Of a DNA stretch of 64,000 nt, positions 32,018 to 43,019 are shown piece by piece. Under the pieces are notes generated by a model that saw only the letters and a list, made by a program, of their open reading frames with translations, was not told the origin of the DNA and ran no database searches. A program made the position numbers and the translations under genes. How positions within the stretch are numbered: the stretch's first letter is position 1; each line of letters starts with the position of its first letter. The stretch spans positions 2,115,501-2,179,500 of the forward strand of contig JAHRBS010000014.1 in the NCBI GenBank assembly GCA_024305745.1, written 5' to 3'. The DNA is from Polyporus tsugae (taxonomy: Eukaryota; Basidiomycota; Agaricomycetes; Polyporales; Polyporaceae).

Positions 32018-32625
32018 ATGGCTTCGGCGCGTTCGATTAAGTCCTACCTTCTGCTTGCGGACCGCGACTTAGACCCCTGCCTCGCAATCTTGCTGGAGCA
32101 CCACCGCGCGGACGACGTCTCCCGCTGGGGACTTGTCCGATTCCGGGGGGGCGACGCGATCCCGACGCGCGCGCCTCAGCTGCAGGTGGGTCGCTCCTCA
32201 CGTCCCCGATGGCTGGCGCGCCGCGCTCTTCACCCTCGTCGCTGTGGGCGTCCCCGTCCGGACGGGCCTCCTGCTCCGAGTCGACCGGCCCATCCGACCC
32301 GCCCCCTAGTAGTACGGTCTCGACTACTGCCAGTGCCGCGACACGGCGTTTGCTCACCCCATACCGCGAGAAGGGGGAACACTCGACTACAACGCGTATT
32401 GCCAGTGCGTGCCGAAGCTCGCGCACAGGCCGCACGCGCGGGCCGCATGGCTCAAAGGCAGAATTGTGGGACGGCTCATGCTGGAGGTGACCGGCAGGAA
32501 CACGAGCCGGCCCACACGGAGCCAGGAGAAGGAGCTGCTGTTCGAGAGGAACGAGGCGCAGCGTACTTTAGCGAGAGGCTGCTGATCTATGAGCTGGATG
32601 TCATATTCGGTGTGGTCAAGGTTTA
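32018..32625 (+). pseudogene. Degenerate gene of unknown family
   Basis: ATG at 32018 (MASARSIKSYLLLADRDLD) opens a frame with protein-like composition. It then passes through DGWRAALFTLVAVGVPVRT, two adjacent stops (TAG TAG) near 32308, and a long conserved-looking stretch (YCQCRDTAFAHPIPREGG, DYNAYCQCVPKLAHRPHAR and AAWLKGRIVGRLMLEVTG, LLFERNEAQRTLARG). A one-base shift near 32580 gives RLLIYELDVIFGVVK, ending at TAG 32624. I do not recognise the family. It is divergent from the BTB relic to its left, with starts about 30 bp apart, and looks like a once real gene that has decayed. Confidence 0.45.
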
Positions 32626-32639
32626 GACGGGTAACTAAC

Positions 32640-32900
32640 ACGTTTGAACCGCGATCGACAGAGACATACACCCTGATCAGTCGCCCACGCCGATCTCCTA
32701 GTTGGGCAGATATGTGAAACCTGCAGACGGTGCGATCCTCGTCCAGGTATCGAAGAGGGACGGAACGCGTAGTTGGATGTTCGCGAGGACGTGCGAGACA
32801 AGCGCAGGAAGCTCCGTATCTACGTCTAGGCGGATCCCCGCAGATCGTGTCAAAAGACGGGCTGAACGGCACGAACGGGCTAACGCACTCACCGTGAGTC
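32640..32900 (-). pseudogene. BTB exon-2 fragment
   Basis: Minus-strand frame reads SPSFDTI then, one frame over, LVSHVLANIQLRVPSLFDTW, matching the exon-2 start (PSFDTISASIRLGHKY, LVxHxxxYL) of neighbouring BTB copies. A stop follows PSAGFTYLPN. Only this part of a gene remains. Confidence 0.55.
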
Positions 32901-32936
32901 ATTCATATTGTATTGCATGCACCACCCCGCACTCCC

Positions 32937-33990
32937 TCACTTCGCCGCCCACCCCTCCACCTTCACATCCAACAAATCGGGCAAAGCGGCCCACATCGCG
33001 TGCCGCTCCTTCGCGTTCCGCGCTAGCAGCATCCGATGGCAGGCCCAGCACACCCGCCTTCCGACGTCGTTGTACAGCCTCAGGTGGGACTGCGTCGGAT
33101 CGCACGGGTCCCCGAAGCACTTCGCGACGCCCTCCAGGCCCTCGAACATCTTCCGGAGTGCCCCCTGGCACTTCTCCGAGCGTTTCTGCTCGCACTGGTC
33201 ATCGACGGTCGGCTTAAAGACGCGCATCGCGCCCGCGGCAGAGGCGGCGGCAAGCGCGCCGCGTGCGTGTATGCAGCGCGCGAGGTCCTCCATGGCCAGG
33301 ATCTCGCGCGAGCCGTCCTCTCGCTTGCAGCCGGCGACGAGGATGCGTCCGGGGAGGATCGCGCATGCGAGCAGCGCGCTGGGGAGGAGCAAGGGCTGGT
33401 CGAAGGCGTGGGCAAAATTGACGACGGCGATGGCGTGCGCGTCGTCGAACGCGGGCGGGCCGTAGGTGGGGTGCTTCTCCCAGTCGTCATACGCGGTCGG
33501 GAAGTGTTCCTTAAGGTAGTCAAAGGTGTGCGCGACAAGCGCGGACATCTAGTACTTGTGCCCGAGGCGGATCGAGGCGGAGATGGTATTGAAGGAAGGT
33601 CCGTCATCCTTGTACTTGAAAGGGCTGTGTGCATGAAGCATCAGCGAACACTTGAATTTGGAGGTGACTGGACGTAAGGGATGGACAACGCACTTACTTG
33701 GGCTCGGCCTTGGGCATGTGGATTCGCAGGATGTGCCGAATGTCTAGGGGAGAGTCGCTGAGATGGACGATAGGAACAGGGGTTTCAGATGGGGTAGGGT
33801 CGGGTTGCGGGAGAGAAAACATGTCTTTGAAGACGGGGGAGTGGTCGGCGAGGATGCCTTTGAAGATGCGAAACTCAACGTTGCCGGCGACGAGGATAAC
33901 GTTACCGTCCTCATACCAAAACTCCTTGTCTCTCTCCCTGGTGATTGGCACTTCCTCTGGCGTAACAGTCTCGGCGATGCTTGCATCCAC
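32937..33990 (-). pseudogene. BTB/POZ gene with a single premature stop
   Basis: Start MDASIAETVTPEEVP at 33990. Exon 1 carries RDKEFWYEDGNVILVAGNVE, RIFKGILADHSPVFKDMF, VPIVHLSDSPLDIRHILRI. A GTAAGT donor near 33698 and an intron of about 73 nt lead to PSFNTISASIRLGHKY. The next codon is TAG (33549-33551) where sister copies have CAG. Everything after is open and typical: MSALVAHTFDYLKEHFP, HAIAVVNFAHAFDQPLLLPS, GCKREDGSREILAMEDLARC, CWACHRMLL and MWAALPDLLDVKVEGW, ending at 32937. One C-to-T change therefore separates it from an intact gene of about 320 residues. It could be a fresh null allele, or one of two alleles in a dikaryon. Confidence 0.85.
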
Positions 33991-34086
33991 GCCCCCTTCA
34001 TCTTGCTGGCTTGTTCCGGGGTCGGAGCCTATGTGGATCGGATTTCAAGGCAGACGATCTTCAAATTGTTGAATCGATTCAAGTGA

Positions 34087-34790
34087 AAAATATTGGGAGA
34101 TCAAGCTGTTCGAAGTAGTGCACGCGACTGAGCTGATAGATATGCAGGATTACTAGATTCAGAAGCACAGAGTTAGGGATAACGGAGGAGATGCGTCCAA
34201 TGCTAGGGAGCTGACCAAGGTCGGAAGACAAGTTCATTCTGTGCCCCTCGCTGGACTCCGCCATGATCCCAAGGACTGTGCGCGAGTTGAGCCGTGTGTC
34301 AGTGCGCGAGCTGCCTGTCACGGGTGGAGAACGTGCTTACGCAACAAGAAAGTCGGTTGCATACACTGGTTTGGTCGGAGGCGGTTAGTTAGTTTTGCAT
34401 TCAGGATGGGCCCTATATGGGTGCATTGCTCACATTTGATCAGGATGCACGACGATGTTACCCAGATAAGGGTGTGCGGCCATGCGATAGACTGTCAGCG
34501 GTGCGGGAAGGTCAGTATAACGTCCAAGGACTCGGGGGTGCGAGTGACATACGGAGACTACATTGACGACGTAAGACACACTTCGACTGCTGCTTGCATC
34601 AACGTTGTACCCAAGATGGCGAGCTTATAGAGGCGACGCACCTCGTAACTCATCGCCCTTCCACCATGAAGTGGACATATTCAACGCACAGTACTCGCGG
34701 AAGGCGAACAACATAGTTCGCCCTGTACATAAGCTAACTAACAGTTCACAAAACGCTCGATACAGACCACAAGGCTGGGGACTCACAGAT
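34087..34790. other. Stretch with degenerate, unassigned coding signal
   Basis: On the minus strand, pieces such as LTVYRMAAHPYLGNIVVHP (about 34480) and SVLLNLVILHIYQLSRV (about 34175) look protein-like, but stops interrupt and I cannot name a family. The outer part (34640-34790) is similar to 30640-30790, showing an old duplication. Confidence 0.35.
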
Positions 34791-35070
34791 GTCCGGTGAC
34801 GACGGGACTCCCTTACCCCACGCCCCCGCCCTTGCCACGATCCCAACCCTTTACCCCAAACTCCAGCAGATCTAGTAGCCTCTGCCAGACCGCCTTCCTC
34901 TCCACCCGATCCTGCCGCTGACCAAGAGAACGGAGAACGGATTGCATAGAACCGACTACGCGAGAGCCTCGTGCGCACGTCCTGAGCCTCGACGAGCGGG
35001 CCGGGATCGTTAATGAAGACCTGATCACCACAAACACACAAGAAGTTAAGAATCGGGCTCACCTGCGAAT
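34791..35070 (-). pseudogene. Extra BTB C-terminal fragment
   Basis: Minus strand: the LGQRQDRVERKAVWQRLLDL stretch and EFGVKGWDRG resemble the closing block (RDxxVRRLxWDCLPDLLGIxVKGWG) of the BTB genes, directly 3' of the complete-length copy at 35.1 kb, so the C-terminus is present twice in tandem. The same arrangement, with a MITE inserted, is at 30.8-31.5 kb. Confidence 0.55.
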
Positions 35071-35083
35071 AACGGTTTTACTC

Positions 35084-36149
35084 TCACGACGCGCCGACTG
35101 CGCCAAGTCCCCATCCCTTCACCGCAATGCCTAGCAAGTCGGGGAGGCAGTCCCAGGTCAAGCGACGCACCCTCTCATCGCGGTCCTCCACCATGTTGTG
35201 ACACGGCCCGCAGAGGCGTCTCTCAGAGCCCTCGAACATAGATAAGGACAGCGTGACCGGATCTGCGCTCAACACCTTGATCGAGCTGGAGAGAAACTCT
35301 CGTAGCATCGCATGCAGCTCCCGGACACAGCGCGGGCCCCTCTGGCAGTCCGATGATGGAGTGGGGCCGTAGACGGACCCGGCATTGACGTAACACGACA
35401 TAGTGAGGACGCTCTTTGCGAGAAAACACGGCCCAAGGTATTCCGGAGAGAGACTGTCCCGGGAGCCGTCCTCGCGCTCGAAACCGTCCACGATCCGCGT
35501 GCCAAGTTTGCAGCACGCGAGGAGTGCGGCGGGGAGGAGTGTGTTATCATCTACCAGTGTGGCGAGATTCACGACGCATATCGCGTGGAAGGGTTCGAAG
35601 GACGGAGGACAGGTACGGCCTGACTTAATCCAGTCATCGTAGCCGTCGTGTCCGGGATAATACCTCCTGAGGTACGCCATGGAGTGTTCGACGAGTTTGG
35701 CGATCTGGTACTTGTGTCCGAGGCGGATGGACGCGGATATCGTGTCGAAAGACGGATCCGATGGTTCGAAGGGACTGGAGGTTCGACGTTCGACATGGTG
35801 CAGCGCTAGCAGAGCAACAATCAGACACTCACCTTGGTCCCATCTTCGGCATACAGAGCCGTAAGATATGGCGGAGATCTTGGGGTGAGTCCATAACGTG
35901 GACCACAGGACACGCAAGCTCGGCCGGGGACGCTGGGGAGGGCTGAGGGAGAGAGAACATGTCCTTGAAGACGGGAGAATGGTCCGAGAGTATACCCTTG
36001 AAGACCCGGAATTCCGTGTCGCCAGCGATGAGTATGATGTTTCAGTCCTCGTACCAGAGCTCCTCATCCCTCTTCCTCTCTGGTCCTCCAGACCCGGGGT
36101 CGTCTTCCAACTCCACTCGAGCTCGCTTCGCAGTGATACGTGCGCACAT
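35084..36149 (-). pseudogene. BTB/POZ gene with a single premature stop
   Basis: Start MCARITAKRARVELEDDP at 36149. The signature reads KRDEELWYED then TGA (36042-36044) where Gly (GGA) of the EDG motif belongs, then NIILIAGDTEFRVFKGIL, HSPVFKDMFSLPQPSP, CPVVHVMDSPQDLRHILRL. The intron starts GTGAGT at about 35833 and ends before PFEPSDPSFD. Exon 2 is fully open to 35084: TISASIRLGHKYQIAKLVEH, HAICVVNLATLVDDNTLLPA, GFEREDGSRDSLSPEYLGP, LCGPCHNMVEDRDERVRR and CLPDLLGIAVKGWG. The only lesion is a G-to-T change, which does not fit the C-to-T pattern seen elsewhere. Confidence 0.85.
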
Positions 36150-37652
36150 GATATAGGCTGCAGTGTAGGGTGAATCAAGCCGGCTGTGTGTGCATACAGG
36201 AAGGCTAGCAGACGAAGAGTCCAGCAGGAGAAGTTGGAGGGGGTCGATGGGAAGATGATTATGAGGAGTTGTGATGGAGGGGGTGCTCAATTTCTCAGAA
36301 GTTGTCTAAAAGGCGCCTACGGGTGGCGCCGGCCTCTCCAGGCCCTGGCAGCTCGGTACCGTTGCTTCATCCATCCTCCAGAATCTCTACAACTTTGCTC
36401 CCACCGAATAGTTGCAGCTGCCCCTCCTTCCACACGTGCACGCGTGCACACTCCATATGCAATCATTGATAAGACAACCGCATTCGACAGTGGTGGTTTC
36501 GTGCCCCGCCATGTAAGCCCGCCCTCGCTGCGATGGTGGGGTGCGAGACTATCTAGCAGCCGTAATTGGTTGTGTCCAAGTGAGTGAAATCCGCAGGTAT
36601 CCAGATCTGGGGGAAAGCCTGACCTGGTCTGAAGGGGCACTGCCTGCCACGGGAACGTAGTCGTTCCTGTGTTCCGACTCCGAACTCGGACAGGCAGGGT
36701 TTCAAAATTTCAATTGCAAGCCTCGTCGACCAATTCACCTGCATGCTCTTAAATTACAGGTAGGCCGCCTGGTCTCCGCCCTATGCCAATGGACTTCGCG
36801 CACGGGGTGCTTCCGCCTCTCCAGTGTCCACATTCACGCACCGCAAAATGACCAGTGGTCTAGCCTTATAGATTGACGTGCGGGGTCCACCTTGCTGCTA
36901 ACAGCCCAAGTACTCACTGACAGGCCTGACACATTGTATTAGCATGGCTTGTTGTGGTCTAACGAGTCTTCAGTCAGATCAGTCCTCTTCGGAGCCCCCT
37001 TTATTCTAGGATTATGCATGCAGACGAGCAGGACTTCGCGCGTTCCGTGCAGCCGAAATCCTCCATCCGTGTCGCAGGGTACATTGCTGCCGTTTTCAAT
37101 GCACCACTTGTGGGTGGATGATATCACGTAAGATGTCAATGCGCAGTGTCTCTGCTTCCATTCCGGTACTGAATCTAGCATCGATTGGACACAGATGTCT
37201 GCAGGAACATGGATCGACATGTCCAACATGAATCGCCGTGTTCAATTGCAAATCAGGGCCGATGAATATCCCACCACTAAGTAAGCTTTGTTACGGATAC
37301 TGCCCCATTTCTCACACGCCTCAACAGGCCAACATGTCAGCATCTACTAGGGTGTCATGCGAGTGTGCGCGGGGGTTCAAGATGGTTCCGTCATTGAACT
37401 CTAATACAGCACGGGGCCACCGCCTCGCGCCAAGCATGTGTATAACACCCTTCGACCTCAAAACAAGTACAACTTCCCCTCAACCCTCACCCGTCTCCAA
37501 CGCCAACAGTGTCTCTTCAGTACTCCAACCCTTTTCTTGTGACCCTCACTCTCCGTAGGCTACATCGGTAACCGGTACGCCTAGTGCAGCTAATTGACAG
37601 TATCTGCGCTGGTTCCGACCTGATACTGATTCCTTGCGGTGTTGCAGACGAC
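36150..37652. other. Intergenic stretch upstream of the intact HET gene
   Basis: About 1.5 kb between divergent BTB (-) and HET (+) genes. Short open frames only. A 5' non-coding exon of the HET gene may lie here, ending at the CAG before ACGACATG at 37648. Confidence 0.5.
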
Positions 37653-39793
37653 ATGTGGTTGCTCAGCACCGACCGTGCCGAGTTGCGCTACTTCTCCAGG
37701 AACTTCGACGCGGAGGGAGGATACGCTATCCTCTCTCACACCTGGGAGGGGGACGAGCAGACGTTCCAGGACGTCGAGGCCATTGGTGAGCGGTGCCGTC
37801 GTGACGGTACGAACCCACGAGACTTCGTCCATGTCAAGATCCGCAACTGCTGCATCCTCGCCGAGAAGCAGGGACACCGCTGGGTGTGGATCGACTCGTG
37901 CTGCATCGACAAGACGAGCAGCAGCGACCTCTCCGAAGCCATCAACTCCATGTACCAGTGGTATCAAGAAGCCGAGGTGTGCTACGCGTACCTCGCGGAC
38001 GTCCCTGGCGACTGCATCTTGAGCGAACCCGACTCTGCGTTCCGGAAGAGCCGATGGCATACTCGTGGATGGACGCTGCAGGAGCTCATCGCCCCCGACT
38101 TCGTCATATTCCTGTCCGCCGACTGGCGCGAGCTGGGGAACAAGGCCGCGCTTGCGAAGCTGCTCCAGGAGATCACGCGCGTCGACTCGAGGGTCCTAAC
38201 TCGGGATCTGAAGCCCGCCCATTGGTCGATCTCCGTCCGCATGTCTTGGGCGTCGAGCCGCAAGACCACGCGTGTGGAGGACGAGGCGTACTGCCTGATG
38301 GGGTTGTTCGGAGTCAGCATGCCGACGAACTACGGCGAGGGCAAGAGGGCGTTCATCCGCCTTCAGTACGAGATCATGCAGCACGATTCCGACATGAGCC
38401 TCTTTGCGTTCGGATATCGCGTCAACCAGGACGACGACGGCCTTACCTTTCATGCACAGGACCAGGTCAATCATCCTTGGCAGTATCTGATGGCAGACTC
38501 ACCGCGGGAGCTGGACTACGGCTTTGGCTACATTCCGGATCTTGGAACGAATGCAAAACAACAGTATCCCCCTCCTCTTGTTAGTGAACGCCGCACTGTG
38601 TCTCCTACCGTCAACTAACACATGTTTCTTGACAGGACTCCACGACCACTGGTCCCTTCGACGCCGTCGAACTCCCAAGCGCCACAGTGACCAGCTACGG
38701 CATTCAGTTTCGGCTTCCCGTATACGAAGCTGATGGTATCACTATTGCGGTGATATTATGCCAAGGTAGTGGACACCACTTCGGGCTTTTCCTGACCAGG
38801 GACAACAAGGGGAAAGACCCGAAGCGGCCACGCTATTTCACAGGCTGTGTCTACCAGCGCCCCTCGACGACAGGTACTGCGACGTACGTTGCGCGTATAG
38901 CCGACCTAGGGGACGACCTGTATAACCTTACCTTCAATGGGAAGCGGATCGAGGCCACCTGGCGCACCATCTACGTCGTACCCACCGCCTCTGACTTGGA
39001 CTCCGGGAGCACGACCGCCCCCAACCTCATCATCAACTGCAACCCCGCTTCCCGGTTCCGCGTCCCTCGCTGGCTGATCGCTCGATTCACCACCCTTCAG
39101 TTTGAGGTAGACCAGGTCCGGAATACCGAGACGCTCCAAGTTGTTCGGATCCTTCATCGCTCCAAGGCTCGTATCTTCGTCTCCTTCGGCTCGTGCACAG
39201 AGCACCAAGATCCCGACAAACCTCCCCTCCTCTGGGCAAAAGTCGACGTAGTGTCCCTCATCGACATGTCGACATTCACCCATGACTGCTCCGAGGACCA
39301 CCTCGACGCCGAGTCCTGGGCCACGCGCTCGAAGGTCTTTGGGGACGCGGACCGGAAGGTGCGGCTGTCTTTGACGCCGTCCACCCGGATGTCGGAGAGC
39401 GTGCTCGTGATCCACACGGAGCTCTTCGGTAGCACCTTCGAAGAGATGCTGCGAGAAGCCAGTGTCTCGTTCCCATCGCTCGACGACCTCAAGAGAGGCA
39501 CCCTGCCCCGTGTTCCTATTCCCTTGTCTGCGCCTTATGTCCCGCCATGCATCGAATCCGCTCCCTCTCCGAGCAGTCCTTCGCCGACGCCCAGAGCGCT
39601 CGCCGATAGCGATGCTGGGGTCCTCGATGAGACGGGATGTCCGGAAAGAAACATTTCCCCGGGCGCGCCGGTCGAGCAGCGGGAGACTCTCGAGGACTCG
39701 GGTAAGCCTTCCCTTATCCACGCCGCCTTGCAACGCGTAGATGCTGACGGCGCGGGTCCCGCCACCGCTCTTTCAAGGTCCTCGAAGGGATAG
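37653..39793 (+). CDS. HET-domain protein, copy 2 (intact)
   Basis: Two exons, 37653-38579 and 38636-39793, joined in phase over a 56-nt GTTAGT...ACAG intron; 694 residues. ATG at 37653 gives the usual HET-family opening MWLLSTDRAEL. HET motifs: YAILSHTW (residues 24-31), the WVWIDSCCIDK core (77-87), the RGWTLQELIAP motif (138-148) and EDEAYCLMGLFGVS with NYGEGKRAFIRLQYEI. The second exon holds an uncharacterised conserved half (VTSYGIQFRLPVYEADG, RYFTGCVYQ, WRTIYVVPTASDLDS, ASRFRVPRWLIARFTTLQFE, LLWAKVDV) and a low-complexity Ser/Pro tail. In ascomycetes HET domains act in vegetative incompatibility; in basidiomycetes the role is not established. It is the reference copy for judging damage in copies 1 and 3, and it converges on two 7TM genes. 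Confidence 0.88.
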
Positions 39794-40725
39794 GCAAGAT
39801 AAGGCCGCGGATGAAAAGGACGATGTCGACGTCTCAGAAGGAAGACAGCCAATGGGGTCCGCGGCCAAGCGGGCCAGGGGCGAAGACACGCAGCCGCCGC
39901 GAACATCCGGTCCGGTCGGAGATGATGGTGACGGTGTTTCCTTCGTCTCTCCCCTCTCACAGCGTACCAACCAGCTGCAACCAATTCTTTTAGACACCTC
40001 AGGCAGCGCTCTCGATACGCAACTAGCTGTGGAGGATGTTCAACGAATGACGCAATCTCCGGTTTGTGACGATATTGTAGGATAACCTGTATGTCGCAGC
40101 TGATCGATGATCCTCGGCGCAGGCCCCCGGCTCCCCATCCTCCCCGTCAATAGCGTCTCCGCATATTCAAGCGTCGTCGCGTGCGTAACGTTTCGGACGT
40201 GTCTGGAAGGGCTGCAGTCTGAGGTATCCTCTGCATGTCTACAGTCTCTATGGAGAGCCAATATTCTGACCACATGTCCTTCACCGATGAGCTCCTGGGC
40301 ATCCCAGGAGAATGGCCATATTAACGGATGCGCGAGTAAGTTGCATATATCTCTGCTGTATCTCAGTACACTGACCACGGTCGTATACACCTTCCTTTGC
40401 CGTAGACTCTTCTTTCATCATGCCCCACACCTTCATACCCGGTCGCGGTGCCTACGAATGGCGCAATTCGACAGCTCGCGCTGGAGCTCGCTACTGCTTA
40501 TGCCGTCGAGAGCCATACCATACCGATCTCTCATGTTCACCCGCGCCATAAATACATTCTACTATACAGTTATAGTGCTGCAGCAAAAACTTCAGCCGCC
40601 TCCGACGTTATGTGTCCAAGATATGGCACAGCTGCCCCCTAAATTCGCTGGCTCACGAGTGCGACAGCCAAGGAATATCGCTCAGATTGCACGATACGGC
40701 TGAGACCTATTCGATCCTCCACGTG
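39794..40725. other. Intergenic stretch between convergent HET and 7TM genes
   Basis: About 0.9 kb. A 198-codon plus-strand frame (40107-40703) is open but has no domain, biased composition or splice evidence. I treat it as chance. Confidence 0.4.
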
Positions 40726-42312
40726 TCAGTAACGATGTATTGAGGAGGCACGCAGTGCGGAAACACTCACCGGCGGCGACCTCGGCCACTCCCGATGGCT
40801 CGAAGCATCTTCGCTCCTCGGCATCTCTTCCGGAAGCATCTTCCCCATCATGTCCAGCTTCTCTTCTACAGAGCTTGACCACTCAATACTCGCTGTGTCG
40901 GACATCGTGGATACAGATACGTGTATCGCGATAGGACTCGAGAGGGGCGAGGACAGGTGCCCCCGCTCGACGTCAACGGTGTGAACCGCGGTCGTCGATA
41001 CGTTTAGGGTTGGGATCGGACAGGAGCTTCCGTTGAGCTGGGGCATCGACCGCCGGCGCCCGGGAAGCTCAGCGGGCGAACCCGAGGCGGCATTGCGTGT
41101 TATCCGCATGACGATCAGCAGGAACACGATGCCCTGTCGCGGGTGCGCGAGCAATGCATGCGTCTCAAGTCAGTCCGCATTTCGGAGATCTTCTCGGATC
41201 AAGATGGAAGACACGCACGATCACGGATGGGAAGACGCTATGTAGCGCAGGGAAGGCGATGGTGGGGCTCGCGAATGAGGTAGCCGCTAGCGAGATCGAT
41301 GCGACGGAGTAGATAGCGGCCGACTGGAGGATGGACTCGAAGACCCGCCACTTGGTGCTCCGACACGAGGCGCGAGGGACGACGTCGTGGCTTCCGACAG
41401 AAGACGTGAGGATGCGCTTCATTATGAGAGCTGTTGAGCGGATGCTGTATGAGTTACGGCTTCTACACGAGCGTTCAAGCACGTACTGGTGGACAGGAGG
41501 TTTGTCACCGCGGACAGAATGAAGAAAGCTTGTACGAGCGCATCCACGCACGACGCAGCGCCCATTTGGAGGCTATTCATCGTGATCGGGCCAGAGAACG
41601 AAATGTAGTACCCAATGACTGACGTTCCATTGAATCAACTCTTGGCAAGCGATGAGGAAAGGGACCGACATACGGACTTCCGCGACGAGCAGACAGATAG
41701 GGAGCACGATCACACGCACCGACCGATCCCACACGACATATGCTCGGTATGCCTATGCAGCAGAATCAGGTACCTTCATGGGAGGAAGCAGGGAACCCGA
41801 CGTACCATGAAGCTATCGCCCACGAGCACTTGCGTGACGTAAATCCCGAACTTGGCAGCGCCAATAGTGTTGCTCAAAGCATTCCACTCGTCGAAAACGT
41901 TAGACATGGTCTGGAGGTCACCACCCCTCGTCACGAAGGTGTCGAGGAGTATGTGCACATCGAGGGCTACATGCTGGAGGTGAAACCATTTATCATTCAC
42001 GGAATTACTCATCATGCAACGGTTACTCACCACGAGAGCGAGGACAAAAATCACGGTACTGGCTGAGAACAGGACAGCGTTGCGTGTCGACGTGCCTACT
42101 CCCCGATCCCGAAATAAGAGGATCCATGTGCAGATCCCATATGTAACAGTGAACGCGCCGAAGAGGAGCGACTCCACGAAGAACGCAGCGATGCCGGAGG
42201 CGAGTGTTGTTTGAGCCATATTGGACTGCAAGGATTGCGTCAGCAATCTGTGGTTGGAGTTTCTAGAGGAACAGCGTACCATGGGTGCGTTGGGCATGCT
42301 GGAGGTCGACAT
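40726..42312 (-). CDS. Seven-transmembrane fungal membrane protein, copy 4
   Basis: First exon MSTSSMPNAPM from 42312, a 51-nt intron (GTACGC...TGCAG), then SNMAQTTLASGIAAFFVESL, LFGAFTVTYGICTWILLF, and VLFSASTVIFVLALV. Further exons give the stretch with KFGIYVTQVLVGDSFM, AYVVWDRSVRVIVLPICLL, the IGYYISFSGPITMN exon with FFILSAVTNLLSTST, WRVFESILQSAAIYSVASIS, and finally GIVFLLIVMRITRNAA with a Ser-rich tail ending at 40726. Introns are 50-60 nt GT-AG. No lesion seen. Very similar in layout to copies 3, 5, 7 and 8. Function unknown; the helix pattern resembles fungal receptor-like membrane proteins, but no ligand or G-protein contact can be read. Confidence 0.8.
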
Positions 42313-43019
42313 GACGCTCGAATTCAAGGCGGAGGGTGCTCAGGGAGAGACGACCTCAAAGAACCTGAGGCGCGAGCCATGGGATATACCTCCGCCGAGA
42401 AGTCGCCATCTATCACGATCACGCAGCCAGTATAAGATGGGGCATGGAGAAACAAAGTGACAGGCGGCTACTTGAACCTTGTCGCCACCCTATGTTCGCC
42501 GCGAGACACTGGGCTGCGGGGTTAACGTACATCCATGCATGGCCGTCCCTTCACTTAGACTTCTTCTGGGAATAGTACGATGCAGTGGTTCCTGATAAAG
42601 GGGTATTCGCAGCACCATCGCAAGTACCCACACTTACCATCAGCCTGTCGCAGAGCCTTGGGGCTCCGGCGGCACTTCCATACCAGCCGTATCTTGGCTC
42701 AAGTGTGATCTATCAAGGAGGAACGGAAGTTGAGCTGTGCATAGGGAGGCATTCGGGTACGTATGTCCGCAATGGACGCGCTCGCAACGATTGGGAAAGA
42801 TGGAGATCGCAGCAACAGCACATGCGGTTGCAGTAGACGGCTGCCAAAAGACGTGAGCATGTGGCGAAGCAGTGGAGGAGCAAAAGCGGTCGCCCGAGCT
42901 CACCGAGAGTCTCTCTACAGATGATTCTGCCATGCAACACGTTGGACGCAACCGGAGTGAACGTGCCAGGAAACGATCAACTTCCTGAGAGGGCGCTGAA
43001 CACCCTCTCGCTCGAAAGT
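42313..43019. other. Spacer between two 7TM genes
   Basis: About 0.7 kb between same-strand 7TM copies 4 and 5; holds the promoter of copy 4. No gene seen. Confidence 0.4.

Noticed and set aside
40107..40703. 198-codon plus-strand frame between HET and 7TM genes
   Set aside because: No recognisable motif or family likeness; lies between two convergent genes with clear ends.
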